Shown here piece after piece: positions 15,473 through 24,077 of a stretch of 64,000 nt of DNA (position 1 is the stretch's first letter; each line of letters starts with the position of its first letter). Below the pieces are notes generated by a model. It saw only the letters and a program-made list of their open reading frames with translations. It was not told where the DNA came from and searched no databases. A program made the position numbers and the translations under genes. Where the stretch lies: NCBI RefSeq assembly GCF_004011865.1, contig NZ_RKLP01000015.1, positions 1 through 64,000 on the forward strand, in the 5' to 3' direction. Origin of the DNA: Prescottella agglutinans. Lineage in GTDB: Bacteria > Actinomycetota > Actinomycetes > Mycobacteriales > Mycobacteriaceae.

Positions 15473-15922
15473 ATGCGAATCGCCACGACCTCGACGCTGT
15501 CCCTGCTCGCCGCGGCCGCGTTCGTCGCCGCCGCGCCCGCCGTCGCCTCCGCGGCGCCGAACCCCGCCGACACCGCGAACCAGGCAATGGCCCGCGCCTA
15601 CATCGACGCACTCGTCGACCACGACGCGAGCGCAGTCCTGTTCACTCCGGGCGCGACCCGCGTCGAGGCCGGTCTCCGGACCGGGATCAACGGGCCGCAA
15701 TTGACGAACGACCTGAACCACGGCATCCAGTACCGCGTGATCCAGGGCGTGCGCGACCTGACGATGACCGAGAGCGGCGACACCGTGCACACCCGCTATC
15801 TCCTGGACGCGGGTATCGCGGGGCAGCGGTTGATGACCGTCGAGATCGTCGAGACGTTCGATTTCGAGGACGGTGCGATCGACCGGATCGTCGCCACCAT
15901 CTCGCCGGTCTCGCTGTCCTGA
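15473..15922 (+). CDS. Secreted NTF2-like/DUF protein
   Basis: A 149-aa protein with a clear Sec signal peptide: MRIA start, hydrophobic core of about residues 9-24, and likely cleavage after AVASA at about residue 27. The mature part (NQAMARAYIDALVDHDASAVLF) has the look of a SnoaL/NTF2-type domain exported to the cell surface or medium. Function unknown. The promoter carries both an IclR-type site and a KstR-type box, so it is probably induced with the steroid genes. Confidence 0.7.
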   Translation: MRIATTSTLSLLAAAAFVAAAPAVASAAPNPADTANQAMARAYIDALVDHDASAVLFTPGATRVEAGLRTGINGPQLTNDLNHGIQYRVIQGVRDLTMTESGDTVHTRYLLDAGIAGQRLMTVEIVETFDFEDGAIDRIVATISPVSLS

Positions 15923-15982
15923 CGATGCGGCCCGCGTAGCCTCACCGACGGACGACACCGGGCAGCGGGAGGGAACGGACAC

Positions 15983-16744
15983 ATGACGGACGGCAAGCAG
16001 CGCGTGGCGGTGGTTTCGGGCGCGGCGCGCGGTATCGGTGCCGCGATCGCGAAGCGCCTCGCGTCGGACGGTCTCGCCGTCGCGGTCCTCGATCTCGACG
16101 AATCGGCGTGCGGCGACACCGTCGCCGCGATCCGGGGCGCCGGCGGGCGTGCGCTCGCAGTCGGCACCGACGTGTCCGACGAGGCCGGCGTCGAGGCTGC
16201 CGTCGCCCGGATCGCCGACGAACTCGGTGCACCCACCGTCGTCGTCAACAACGCCGGGATCACACGGGACAACCTGTTGTTCAAGATGGGCGTGGACGAC
16301 TGGGACGCGGTGATGAACGTGCATCTGCGCGGAGCGTTCCTGCTGACGCGGGCTGTGCAGAAGTACATGGTCGAACAGAGGTGGGGCCGGATCGTCAACC
16401 TGTCGAGCACGTCCGCTCTCGGCAACCGCGGTCAGGTGAACTACTCGGCGGCCAAGGCCGGCATACAGGGGCTGACCAAGACCCTCGCGTTGGAACTCGG
16501 GCCGTTCGGAGTCACCGCGAACGCGATCGCGCCCGGATTCATCGCCACCGAGATGACCGCCGCGACGGCCGAACGACTCGGGGTGTCGTTCGACGACTTC
16601 ATGGCGGGCATCGCGGCCGAGACCCCGGTGCGCCGCGTCGGTTCGCCCGACGACATCGCGCACACTGCGTCGTTCCTGATCAGCGAGGGCGCGGGATTCG
16701 TCTCGGGACAGGTGATCTACGTGGCGGGCGGACCGAAGGACTGA
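15983..16744 (+). CDS. SDR-family oxidoreductase (FabG-like)
   Basis: A 253-aa classical short-chain dehydrogenase. TGxxxGIG equivalent is SGAARGIG (residues 12-19), followed by the NNAG motif and the catalytic Ser and YSAAK. The C-terminal substrate region RRVGSPDDIAHTASFL and VAGG are FabG-like. It likely reduces or oxidises a 3-oxoacyl or hydroxyl group using NAD(P)H. It follows the secreted-protein gene after 60 bp on the same strand. Its 3' end overlaps the convergent LuxR gene by 28 bp. Confidence 0.85.
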   Translation: MTDGKQRVAVVSGAARGIGAAIAKRLASDGLAVAVLDLDESACGDTVAAIRGAGGRALAVGTDVSDEAGVEAAVARIADELGAPTVVVNNAGITRDNLLFKMGVDDWDAVMNVHLRGAFLLTRAVQKYMVEQRWGRIVNLSSTSALGNRGQVNYSAAKAGIQGLTKTLALELGPFGVTANAIAPGFIATEMTAATAERLGVSFDDFMAGIAAETPVRRVGSPDDIAHTASFLISEGAGFVSGQVIYVAGGPKD

Positions 16745-17493
16745 CGCTGCACGTCGACGGCCAACTGGGTGCGGGACGCGCACCCGGTCGCCGCGAGGAT
16801 GCGGCTGACGTACTTCTTGACGGTGTCCTCCGTGAGTATGAGTCGACGCGCGATCGCGGCGTTGCTCAGCCCGTCGGCGACCAGCCTCGCCACATCGCGC
16901 TGCCGTTCAGTCAGCGCGGCGAGCAGGTCCCGGCCGGGCGCGTTCACGAGACCGCGGGTGAGCACCGACAGCTGGCGGGCCAGCAGTCGCAGCGCCGCGA
17001 CGTCCCGTGGGCCGAGCGCGTTCTCGTCGACGTCGTACAACCCGACCAGTGCCCGTGCGTTCCCCGGCAGATCGAGGTGCAGCGCGTTGACCGAACGCCA
17101 TGCGTCGAGGTACTCGCGGACGTAGGTTGCGGACTCCGCCGGCAGGGAGTGCAGGTCGGCCAGCGATGCCACCCGCGTCGCCTCGAGGCAGCGCCGGGCC
17201 TCCGGCGTCCCGAAGACGTCGAACCGGGCCCAGTTCTGCTGATAGACAGCGCGTTTGCGTTCCCAGGCGGCGGCCCCGGCGACGGTGGCGTCGGGATCGG
17301 CGAACTGGCCCTCGTAGGTGTCCCCGACGAAGCAGGTCGCGACGCGTATCGGGAACACGTCGATCATCGCGCCGACGATCCGGGTGCGGAACTCCGGCAC
17401 CGTCCGGACGTCCGCGCACCGGTCGAGCACCGCGAATACCCGTTCGTAATCGGTGGTACGCAGCGAGACCTCGGTCAAGAGAACTTTCACCAC
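16717..17493 (-). CDS. LuxR-type transcriptional regulator
   Basis: About 258 aa. A C-terminal LuxR/GerE HTH (LTERQRDVARLVADGLSNAAIA...TVKKYVSRIL, about residues 195-240) follows an N-terminal region of unknown sensor type. The start is uncertain. A longer frame to ATG 17595 adds a Cys/His/Trp-rich, non-conserved stretch and would leave only 27 bp for divergent promoters, so the GTG at 17493 is preferred. It is divergent from the luciferase-like monooxygenase operon and is the obvious candidate activator for it. Confidence 0.75.
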   Translation of the reverse strand: MVKVLLTEVSLRTTDYERVFAVLDRCADVRTVPEFRTRIVGAMIDVFPIRVATCFVGDTYEGQFADPDATVAGAAAWERKRAVYQQNWARFDVFGTPEARRCLEATRVASLADLHSLPAESATYVREYLDAWRSVNALHLDLPGNARALVGLYDVDENALGPRDVAALRLLARQLSVLTRGLVNAPGRDLLAALTERQRDVARLVADGLSNAAIARRLILTEDTVKKYVSRILAATGCASRTQLAVDVQRQSFGPPAT

Positions 17494-17622
17494 CAATTCG
17501 GTCCAATGGCACACGCCGAAGCGGTATACGGAACTGTCCACCAAAGTGCACTGTCGCCCGGCTGGAAGGAATTCTAGCGTCGGGGTCGACCGCATTTCAG
17601 CGATTTCCCGAGGAGTACACGC

Positions 17623-18789
17623 ATGGGCAGGCTACGTTTCGGTGCGTTCATCGCACCGCATCATGCGGCAGGACAGAATCCCACCGTCGCGTTGCAACGC
17701 GACCTCGAACTGGTGGAGCATCTCGACCGCCTCGACTTCGACGAGGTGTGGATCGGTGAACACCACTCGGCGGGCAGCGAGATCATCGGCAGCCCCGAGA
17801 TCTTCATCGCCGCCGCCGCCGAACGAACCAAGCGCATCAAGCTCGGCACGGGCGTGACCTCCCTGAGCTATCACAACCCGTTGTGGGCCGCGGATCGCAT
17901 GGTGCTGCTCGACCACCTCACCCGTGGCCGCGTCATGCTCGGCGTCGGCCCGGGCTCGCTGCCCACCGACTCGTCGATGATCGGGCTCGACCCCACCGAG
18001 TGTCGCGAACTGCTCGACGACAACCTCGACATCGTGATGCGGCTGCTGAACGGTGAGCGGGTCACGGCGAAGACCAAGACCCACAACCTGGTCGACGCCC
18101 AGTTGCAGATGCGGCCCTACTCGCACCCGTGCTTCGACATCGTCGTCGCCGGCGTGGCCTCGCCCACCGGACCGCGGCTGGCCGGCAAGCACGGACTGGG
18201 GCTGCTGTCGATCGGCGCGACCCTCACCCCCGAAGGCTTCGACGCCCTCGGCCACCACTTCGGAATCATGGAGGAGCGGGCCGTCGAGTTCGGGACCACC
18301 GTGGACCGCAACCAGTGGCGGCTGGTGTGCCCCATGCACATCGCCGAGACCGAGGAGCAGGCCCAGCAGGACGTGCGGTTCGGCCTCGGGGAGTGGATCG
18401 ACTACTTCGGCAAGGTCGCGGCCTTCCCGCACTTCGGCTCCGGTGGAGCATCCATGGAGCAGATGATCCAGTACATGAACCATTCGGGTATGGGCATCAT
18501 CGGCACCCCCGCGCAGGCGCGCGAGCTGATCCAGAAGCTCATCGACCAGTCCGGCGGCTTCGGCTCGATGCTGATCATGGGCACCGACTGGGCCAACCCG
18601 GCCGCGACCCGACGCTCCTTTGAGTTGATCGCGCAGCAGGTGGCGCCGCACTTCCAGGGGCAGTCGCAGCCGCTGTTCGATGCGGCGACCCGCGCCGGGA
18701 AGGTCCGCGAGGGCCACAACGAGGCGCAGCACGCGGCGATTGCGCACATGACGAAGAAGTACGAGGACGAACTGGCGGCCAAGGCATGA
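17623..18789 (+). CDS. LLM-class flavin-dependent monooxygenase (limonene monooxygenase-like)
   Basis: A 388-aa bacterial luciferase-like TIM-barrel protein. The start MGRLRFGAFIAPHH, the EHHSAG loop and the size are close to LimB limonene 1,2-monooxygenase of Rhodococcus and to related FMNH2-dependent oxygenases. It would use reduced flavin from a separate reductase to oxygenate a terpenoid or steroid-side-chain compound. GAGGAG precedes the ATG. It starts a tightly overlapping operon with two dehydrogenases and is divergent from a LuxR regulator. No limonene-epoxide hydrolase is seen, so the LimB substrate should not be assumed. Confidence 0.82.
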   Translation: MGRLRFGAFIAPHHAAGQNPTVALQRDLELVEHLDRLDFDEVWIGEHHSAGSEIIGSPEIFIAAAAERTKRIKLGTGVTSLSYHNPLWAADRMVLLDHLTRGRVMLGVGPGSLPTDSSMIGLDPTECRELLDDNLDIVMRLLNGERVTAKTKTHNLVDAQLQMRPYSHPCFDIVVAGVASPTGPRLAGKHGLGLLSIGATLTPEGFDALGHHFGIMEERAVEFGTTVDRNQWRLVCPMHIAETEEQAQQDVRFGLGEWIDYFGKVAAFPHFGSGGASMEQMIQYMNHSGMGIIGTPAQARELIQKLIDQSGGFGSMLIMGTDWANPAATRRSFELIAQQVAPHFQGQSQPLFDAATRAGKVREGHNEAQHAAIAHMTKKYEDELAAKA

Positions 18790-19829
18790 GGGCCGCGGTC
18801 CTGCACGGCGTCGAGGACCTCCGGGTGGAGGACGTCCCCGAGCCCGCGCTGAGCGACGGCTACGTCCTGATCGGCGTGGCATACAACGGCATCTGCGGAT
18901 CGGACCTCGGTATGGTCCACTCCTTCGGGATCTCCGAGCACCCGCACCCCCTGACGGGGGCGTGCGGGCCGCAGATCCTCGGGCACGAGTTCTCCGGTGT
19001 GGTCCGCGGCGTCGGGGCCGGTGTCACCGACATCGCTGTCGGCGACCGGGTCGCGGTGCAGCCCACCTACCGGTGCGGCACGTGCGCCCGGTGCCGGGAC
19101 GGCCACGAGCACCTGTGCGAGGTGATCGCCTTCCACGGCATCAACGCGCACGGCGGCGGGCTGTCCGAGTACACGGCCGTCCCCGCGGAGAGCGTGCACG
19201 TGCTGCCCGACGCTGTGTCCCTCGAACAGGCCGCGGTGGTCGAGCCACTGGCCGTCGCGCTGCACGCCGTCGAACTGTCCGGCGTGGCGCCGGGGCAGTC
19301 GGCGCTGGTGCTCGGCGCGGGCCCGATCGGGATCGCGACGGCACTGAACCTGCGCGCCGGGGGAGTGGACCGGATCCTGCTCAGCGAACCGTCCGAGACC
19401 CGTCGCGCGATCGCCGCCGGGTTGGGATTCGAGGTGATCGACCCGACTGCGGGCGACCTGGTCGCCGCGGTGCGCGAGCGCACCGACGGGGCCGGCGCGG
19501 ACGTCGTGTTCGAGTGCGCCGGTGTCGGTGCCGCGGTCCTGACCGCGCTCACGACGGTGCGGCCGCGCGGGGCGGTGGTTCTGCTGGCGACCTACAAGGA
19601 AGAGGTGCCACTGCACACGTACCTGATGATGTTCGGCGAGATGCGGCTGATGTCGTCGCTGGCATACTCGCGCAAGGAGTTCCGCACCGTCATCGACCGG
19701 ATGGCGGAGGGTGCCTACCCTCTCGACGGGTGGGTGGAACGCGTCCCGCTCGCGGACGTGGTCGACGGCGTGCGTGCGGTGTCCGAGGGCCGCCGCATGA
19801 AGGTGCTAGTGGAGGTGGGAGATGTCTGA
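18786..19829 (+). CDS. Zinc-dependent dehydrogenase (butanediol/sorbitol-dehydrogenase-like)
   Basis: A 347-aa MDR alcohol dehydrogenase. NGICGSDLG and GHEFSG carry the catalytic zinc ligands, the four-Cys structural zinc loop is CGTCARCRDGHEHLC, and GAGPIG binds NAD. The ATGA overlap with the monooxygenase stop (18786-18789) shows coupled translation. It probably oxidises an alcohol or diol made from the monooxygenase product. The substrate class, polyol versus terpenoid alcohol, cannot be settled from sequence. Confidence 0.85.
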   Translation: MRAAVLHGVEDLRVEDVPEPALSDGYVLIGVAYNGICGSDLGMVHSFGISEHPHPLTGACGPQILGHEFSGVVRGVGAGVTDIAVGDRVAVQPTYRCGTCARCRDGHEHLCEVIAFHGINAHGGGLSEYTAVPAESVHVLPDAVSLEQAAVVEPLAVALHAVELSGVAPGQSALVLGAGPIGIATALNLRAGGVDRILLSEPSETRRAIAAGLGFEVIDPTAGDLVAAVRERTDGAGADVVFECAGVGAAVLTALTTVRPRGAVVLLATYKEEVPLHTYLMMFGEMRLMSSLAYSRKEFRTVIDRMAEGAYPLDGWVERVPLADVVDGVRAVSEGRRMKVLVEVGDV

Positions 19830-20619
19830 GGCAGTTTCGGTGAGCGCACGCTTCGACGGCAAGGTCGCGGTGGTCACGGGCGCGGCATCCGGGATCGGTG
19901 CGGCCGTCGCGACGCGACTGGTCGCGGAGGGGGCGTCCGTCGTCGGTATCGATCTCGCGGCCGACGCGCTCGCGGTGATGGAGAAGGAACTGGGCGAGAA
20001 CTTCGTCGGCGCCCCGGCCGACGTCACGAGCGAGGACGCGGTCGCCGCGGCCGTCGCCGTGGCGACCGAGCGCTTCGGCGGACTCGACATGGCCTTCAAT
20101 GTCGCCGGTGCGCAGAAGGGCGGCCAGATCCTCGACCTCGAGGAAGCCGACTGGGACTTCACCGTCGACCTGGTGCAGAAGGGCGTGTTCCTCTGCACCA
20201 AGCACGAGGCGCGCCACATGGTGGCGAACGGTCGCGGCGGCGCCATCGTCAACGTCGCATCGCTCAACGGGCGCGTGCCGGTCATCGGTGGCAGCCCGTA
20301 CGCGACCGGCAAGGCGGGCGTCGAGATGTTCGGCAAGAACGCGGCCGTCGAACTCGCGCGGCACGGGATCCGGGTCAACACGGTGATGCCGGGCCTGGTG
20401 GACACCCCGCTGGTGGCGCCGGTGATGGGCTACGAGCCGCTGCTGAACATGTTCGTCGAACGCATCCCGATGGGCCGGCCCGCGACCCCGGCCGAGATCG
20501 CCGCGCCGTGCCTGTACCTGGCCAGCGACGACGCCGGCTACATCACCGGGACCAGCCTCATGGTCGACGGCGGCTGGGAGATCTCCAACTACCCGGACTT
20601 CACCAAGCTCGGCGGGTAG
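19822..20619 (+). CDS. SDR-family oxidoreductase
   Basis: A 265-aa classical SDR: TGAASGIG near residues 19-26, NVAG near 93, and YATGK in the active site. It overlaps the preceding dehydrogenase by eight bases and completes the monooxygenase-ADH-SDR operon. A ring or side-chain hydroxyl is the likely target. It ends nine bases before the convergent glycosylase gene, with no room for a separate terminator. Confidence 0.85.
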   Translation: MSEAVSVSARFDGKVAVVTGAASGIGAAVATRLVAEGASVVGIDLAADALAVMEKELGENFVGAPADVTSEDAVAAAVAVATERFGGLDMAFNVAGAQKGGQILDLEEADWDFTVDLVQKGVFLCTKHEARHMVANGRGGAIVNVASLNGRVPVIGGSPYATGKAGVEMFGKNAAVELARHGIRVNTVMPGLVDTPLVAPVMGYEPLLNMFVERIPMGRPATPAEIAAPCLYLASDDAGYITGTSLMVDGGWEISNYPDFTKLGG

Positions 20620-20627
20620 CGCCGGGC

Positions 20628-21560
20628 TCAGTGCCAGGTGTGGTCGACGACCGGCGTCCGGGGCCCGAACTTCGGTTTGCGGGCCTGACCGCTGACCTCG
20701 AGCAGCCGGATCGCGCGGTACCGGTGCGGGCGCAGGTCGGCGAGGTACTCGACCATCCCGTCGTCGTCGAGGGGCCGGCCGAGCAGGCTCCAGCCGACGA
20801 TCGCCGCGAGGTGGAAATCGCCGACGGACAGGGCGTCGGCGTCGCCGAGTGCGCGCTGGGCGACCTCGGCCGCCGTCCACGCCCCGACACCGGGGACGGC
20901 CCGCAACCGGCGGTGCGCCGCGTCGCGGTCCAGGTCGACGATCTCCTCGAGTCGGTCCGCGACGCGGGCACAGGCGACGACCGTTTGCGCCCGCCTGGGG
21001 TCGACGTTCGCGCGGTGGAACTCCCACGACGGGATCCGCCGCCACACGTCGGCGCTCGGCGGGACCCGCATGCCGTCGGGGGCCGGCCCCGGCGCCGGCG
21101 TGCCGAACCGCGTCACGAGCCGACGCCACGACGCCTGCGCGGCCACGCCGTGCACGCGCTGCTCGAGGATCGCCGGCACGAGGGACTCCAGCACCCGCGC
21201 GGTGCGCACGATCCGCAGGTTCGGGAACCGGCGGTGCGCGTCGGCGAGCTTGGGGTGGACGGGCGAGAAGTCGGCGGCGCGGTCGGCGTCGTCCTCGCCG
21301 ACGAGACCGGGCACGTACACCTCGAGTTCCCCCGCGCCCGGACCCCACCCGCGCACGTCGACGACGGACGGCCCGAGCTGACGCAGTCGGTACGTCACCG
21401 CCCCGGACGGCAGCAGCGACGTGCGCCAGACGGTGCCGTCGGGATCGGTGCGGTGGCACGGATCGAAGCGTCCGTGGCGCAGCGGAGACAGGGTCGACGA
21501 TAGGTCCACGGGACGTTTCGTGACCACCTCGAGCTGCACCGTCGGCGCCGTACCGGTCAT
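20628..21560 (-). CDS. DNA-3-methyladenine glycosylase (AlkA-like, HhH-GPD)
   Basis: A 310-aa HhH-GPD superfamily protein. The helix-hairpin-helix and glycine/proline loop are at LRAVPGVGAWTAAEVAQRAL, followed by the catalytic Asp in SVGDFHLA. It should excise alkylated purines during base-excision repair. The ATG at 21560 was chosen because upstream in-frame codons run into the divergent RNase HI promoter. This housekeeping pair interrupts the catabolic genes and shows no sign of joining their regulation. Confidence 0.82.
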   Translation of the reverse strand: MTGTAPTVQLEVVTKRPVDLSSTLSPLRHGRFDPCHRTDPDGTVWRTSLLPSGAVTYRLRQLGPSVVDVRGWGPGAGELEVYVPGLVGEDDADRAADFSPVHPKLADAHRRFPNLRIVRTARVLESLVPAILEQRVHGVAAQASWRRLVTRFGTPAPGPAPDGMRVPPSADVWRRIPSWEFHRANVDPRRAQTVVACARVADRLEEIVDLDRDAAHRRLRAVPGVGAWTAAEVAQRALGDADALSVGDFHLAAIVGWSLLGRPLDDDGMVEYLADLRPHRYRAIRLLEVSGQARKPKFGPRTPVVDHTWH

Positions 21561-21633
21561 CCCCGGCAGCCTATCGCCACCGGCCCGGGACCCGACCGGC
21601 GCGTGGCGGCGCCGGCACGTATTGTCCGAAGGC

Positions 21634-22176
21634 ATGATCATCGTGAGTACCGACGGTTCGTGCCTGAAGAACCCCGGTGGCGCCATCGGATGGGCGTGGG
21701 TGGATCACGACGGTCCGAGCCGGTCGGGCGGTGACGTCTCCGGCACCAACCAGATCGCCGAGCTGTGGGCGCTGGTCGAGGCGATCGTGGCGCATCCCGG
21801 ACCCGAGCCGCTGCTCATCGAGTCCGACTCCCAGTACGCCATCAAGTGCGCCTCCGAGTGGCTGCCCGGCTGGAAGCGGAAGGGCTGGAAGACCGCGTCC
21901 GGTGGTCCGGTGAAGAACCTCGAACTGGTGCAGGACATCGACCGGGCGATCACCGAACGGACCGGGCCGGTGCGCTTCAAGTGGGTCCGCGGACACGTGG
22001 GCAACCACTTCAACGAGATCGCGGACAAGCTGGCCGGTGAGGCGGCCCGCGCCGTCGTCGACGCGCCGGAGCAGGCCCGCCCGTGGCGCGGACTCGGGCG
22101 GCCGTCCGAGCCGACCGCCCCGGTGACCCTGGCCGAGCCGGAGCCCGAGCCGGAGCCACTGCTCACGCTGTTCTGA
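21634..22176 (+). CDS. rnhA: Ribonuclease HI family protein
   Basis: A 180-aa RNase H fold. The acidic active-site residues are visible as STDGS (D7), AELWAL (E43), ESDSQYA (D66) and EIADKLAG near the end of the core, with WVRGHVGNHFNE in the usual His position. It cleaves RNA in RNA:DNA hybrids. A 25-residue Pro/Glu-rich tail with repeated EP dipeptides follows the core. The ATG at 21634 gives the standard MIIVSTDGS beginning. It is divergent from the glycosylase gene. Confidence 0.88.
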   Translation: MIIVSTDGSCLKNPGGAIGWAWVDHDGPSRSGGDVSGTNQIAELWALVEAIVAHPGPEPLLIESDSQYAIKCASEWLPGWKRKGWKTASGGPVKNLELVQDIDRAITERTGPVRFKWVRGHVGNHFNEIADKLAGEAARAVVDAPEQARPWRGLGRPSEPTAPVTLAEPEPEPEPLLTLF

Positions 22177-22179
22177 CCG

Positions 22180-22632
22180 TCAGGCCAGGAAGCGCGGCCG
22201 CCCGGCGTCCACCCAGGCGCGGAAACGGGCGTCGATCCGCTCCGCGATCACGTCGTACGTCTCCCAGCTGTCCTCGACCCGGTAGATCTCCGCCGCGGTC
22301 GTGTCGAACGCGTCCAGATAGTCGTCGATGTACCGGGAGTCGTCGTTCTCGCCGGCGTAGTACGCGACGGCGAAGGCGTTGCCGTCGGCGGTGAGGTCGT
22401 CGCTGACGAACTTCTCGTCGAGCACGTCCATCAGAAAGGCGCCGGGCGTCGTCTCCTGCGACTCGAGCGGCTCGAGGTCGTCCTCCACGTCCGCGCCCGC
22501 GAAGCCGCCCAGCAGGCACCACGCCACGAACATGCCGATGTGGGTGCCACCGGCCGCATTCGGCAGGTCCTCGGGAAACGTGCCGCCGTAGTGCCAGTCG
22601 GCGTCGTCGTACTTCGTCATGGAGTCGGTCAT
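22180..22632 (-). CDS. Conserved hypothetical protein (DUF7832-like)
   Basis: A 150-aa acidic protein with no enzyme motif recognised. The N-terminal stretch DWHYGGTFPEDLP and GTHIGMFVAWCLL is characteristic of a small bacterial family seen next to many unrelated genes; the rest is predicted helical. No signal peptide. The ATG at 22632 is used; a second Met four codons later is possible. It converges on RNase HI with a three-base gap. Function unknown. Confidence 0.65.
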   Translation of the reverse strand: MTDSMTKYDDADWHYGGTFPEDLPNAAGGTHIGMFVAWCLLGGFAGADVEDDLEPLESQETTPGAFLMDVLDEKFVSDDLTADGNAFAVAYYAGENDDSRYIDDYLDAFDTTAAEIYRVEDSWETYDVIAERIDARFRAWVDAGRPRFLA

Positions 22633-22767
22633 GAGTCGCTTTCTTCGAGTCGGTCCGCGTGTGCGGTGCCCGACGAACGAGATGGTCGCCGCAGCTCCTC
22701 GCGGGAGTTGCCGCGGCGACCATCCGATCATGCCGAGCGGGTGGACCACTCCTCGCATGCGGTTCGA

Positions 22768-23907
22768 CTACGTCAGCGAGCCCTCGTGGACGTCGCGGAC
22801 GAAGGCGGGCAGCGGCGCGCCGGCGCGCAGCGTCGACGCCAGTGCCGGGTCGGCCAGGTGCAGGCGGCCGATCGCGATGAGGTCGAATTCGCCGCCGTCG
22901 ATGCGCTTCTCCAGCTCGGGGATGTTGTCGACCACCGGAGCGGAACCCTCGATGCGGCTGTCGCGCAGCGACTTTCCGATGCCGACGCTGCCGACGGCCA
23001 TCGTGATGGCGCCGGTGACTTCCTTGGCCCAGCCGGCCAGCGACAGGTCGCTGCCCTCGAACGCGGGGAAGTCGAAGCGGCGGATACTGGCATCGAACAC
23101 ATCGACGCCGGCCGCGGCCAGAGCGCCGAGGATCACCTTCAGCTCGTCGGGGGTCTCGGCGATGCGCGCGGTGTAGTTCTGCTGCTTGTGCTGCGAGAAG
23201 CGGAAGAAGATCGGGTAGTCCTCGCCGATCTCGGCGCGGATCGCCTTCACGACCGCGACCGGGAAGCGGGTGCGGCGCTCGAGGTCGCCGCCCCACTCGT
23301 CGTCACGCTTGTTGGTGCCCGCCCACAGGAACGAGTCCAGCAGGTAGCCGTGGCCGCCGTGCAGGGCGATACCGTCGAACCCGACGTCGATCGCGTTGCG
23401 GGCCGCGCGGGCGAACGCGGAGATGACGTCCTGGATGTCCTGCTCGGTCATCGCCTCGGTGGGCTCCTGGACCCACGAGGTGTACGACTCCGGGTACGAG
23501 GTGGTGCCGAGCGGGCCCCACTCGCCCGACGGGCGCATCGGCTCGAGCGCCGGGTCGACCTTGCTCATCGCGCCCCACAGCGGTCCCACGTGCCACAACT
23601 GCGGGATGATCTTGCCGCCGGCCTCGTGGACCCCGTCGACGACCTTGCGCCAGCCCGCCAGGGCCTCCTCGCCGAACATGCGCGGGACACGCGAGTTGTC
23701 GACCGCCGTCGGGTGGTCGATCGCGACACCCTCGGTCACGATCAGGCCCGTGCCACCCTCGGCGCGTCGGCGGTAGTAGCCGGCGACGTCGTCGCCGGGG
23801 ACGCCGTCGATCGAATAGGACCGCGTCATCGGCGACATGACGATGCGATTCGCGAGTTCGAGCGAGCGCACCTTCAGTGGCTGGAACAGGGGAGATGAAG
23901 AGGTCAT
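22768..23907 (-). CDS. Old Yellow Enzyme-family NADH:flavin oxidoreductase (OYE-2)
   Basis: A 379-aa FMN TIM-barrel enzyme paralogous over its full length to OYE-1 at 10201-11349. Shared blocks include MSPMTR, PQLWHVGPL, ALHGGHGYLLD, RDDEWGGDL and DASIRRF. It should reduce an activated double bond with NAD(P)H; an enone on a steroid ring is a reasonable guess in this cluster. It stands alone on the minus strand. Its promoter carries the 19-bp element shared with the OYE-1 operon, about 30 bp upstream of the ATG, so the two are probably co-regulated. Confidence 0.88.
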   Translation of the reverse strand: MTSSSPLFQPLKVRSLELANRIVMSPMTRSYSIDGVPGDDVAGYYRRRAEGGTGLIVTEGVAIDHPTAVDNSRVPRMFGEEALAGWRKVVDGVHEAGGKIIPQLWHVGPLWGAMSKVDPALEPMRPSGEWGPLGTTSYPESYTSWVQEPTEAMTEQDIQDVISAFARAARNAIDVGFDGIALHGGHGYLLDSFLWAGTNKRDDEWGGDLERRTRFPVAVVKAIRAEIGEDYPIFFRFSQHKQQNYTARIAETPDELKVILGALAAAGVDVFDASIRRFDFPAFEGSDLSLAGWAKEVTGAITMAVGSVGIGKSLRDSRIEGSAPVVDNIPELEKRIDGGEFDLIAIGRLHLADPALASTLRAGAPLPAFVRDVHEGSLT

Positions 23908-23937
23908 GTCGTCAGTGCCTTTTCGGGGTTCGTCGTA

Positions 23938-23956
23938 AACCAAGCAATTGCTAGGT
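23938..23956. promoter_or_regulatory. Candidate KstR2-like operator upstream of OYE-2
   Basis: AACCAAGCAATTGCTAGGT. The core AGCAATTGCT is a perfect palindrome. It is the partner of the element at 12411-12429 and lies in the same position relative to its gene. Confidence 0.65.
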
Positions 23957-23993
23957 AGCGTTCCAGGGGCTTTCCGAGCACGTCAAACCGAGG

Positions 23994-24008
23994 TCTCACT
24001 CAGCGCAA
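23994..24008. promoter_or_regulatory. IclR-type motif site 5
   Basis: TCTCACTCAGCGCAA, in the divergent gap between OYE-2 and the amidohydrolase, about 70 bp upstream of the amidohydrolase start. Confidence 0.6.
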
Positions 24009-24077
24009 ACCGGTCGCGACTAGGGTCTGTGGAGGTGTCCGGGGAACCGGAACGCGGCGTGACGAGAGGAGCGATCT

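Noticed and set aside
17494-17595. Longer N-terminus for the LuxR gene starting at ATG 17595
   Set aside because: The added 34 residues are Cys/His/Trp-rich, unlike coding sequence of the family, and would leave 27 bp for two divergent promoters.
17623-18789. Firm call as limonene 1,2-monooxygenase
   Set aside because: Length and signatures fit, but the other limonene genes are missing; kept as LimB-like only.
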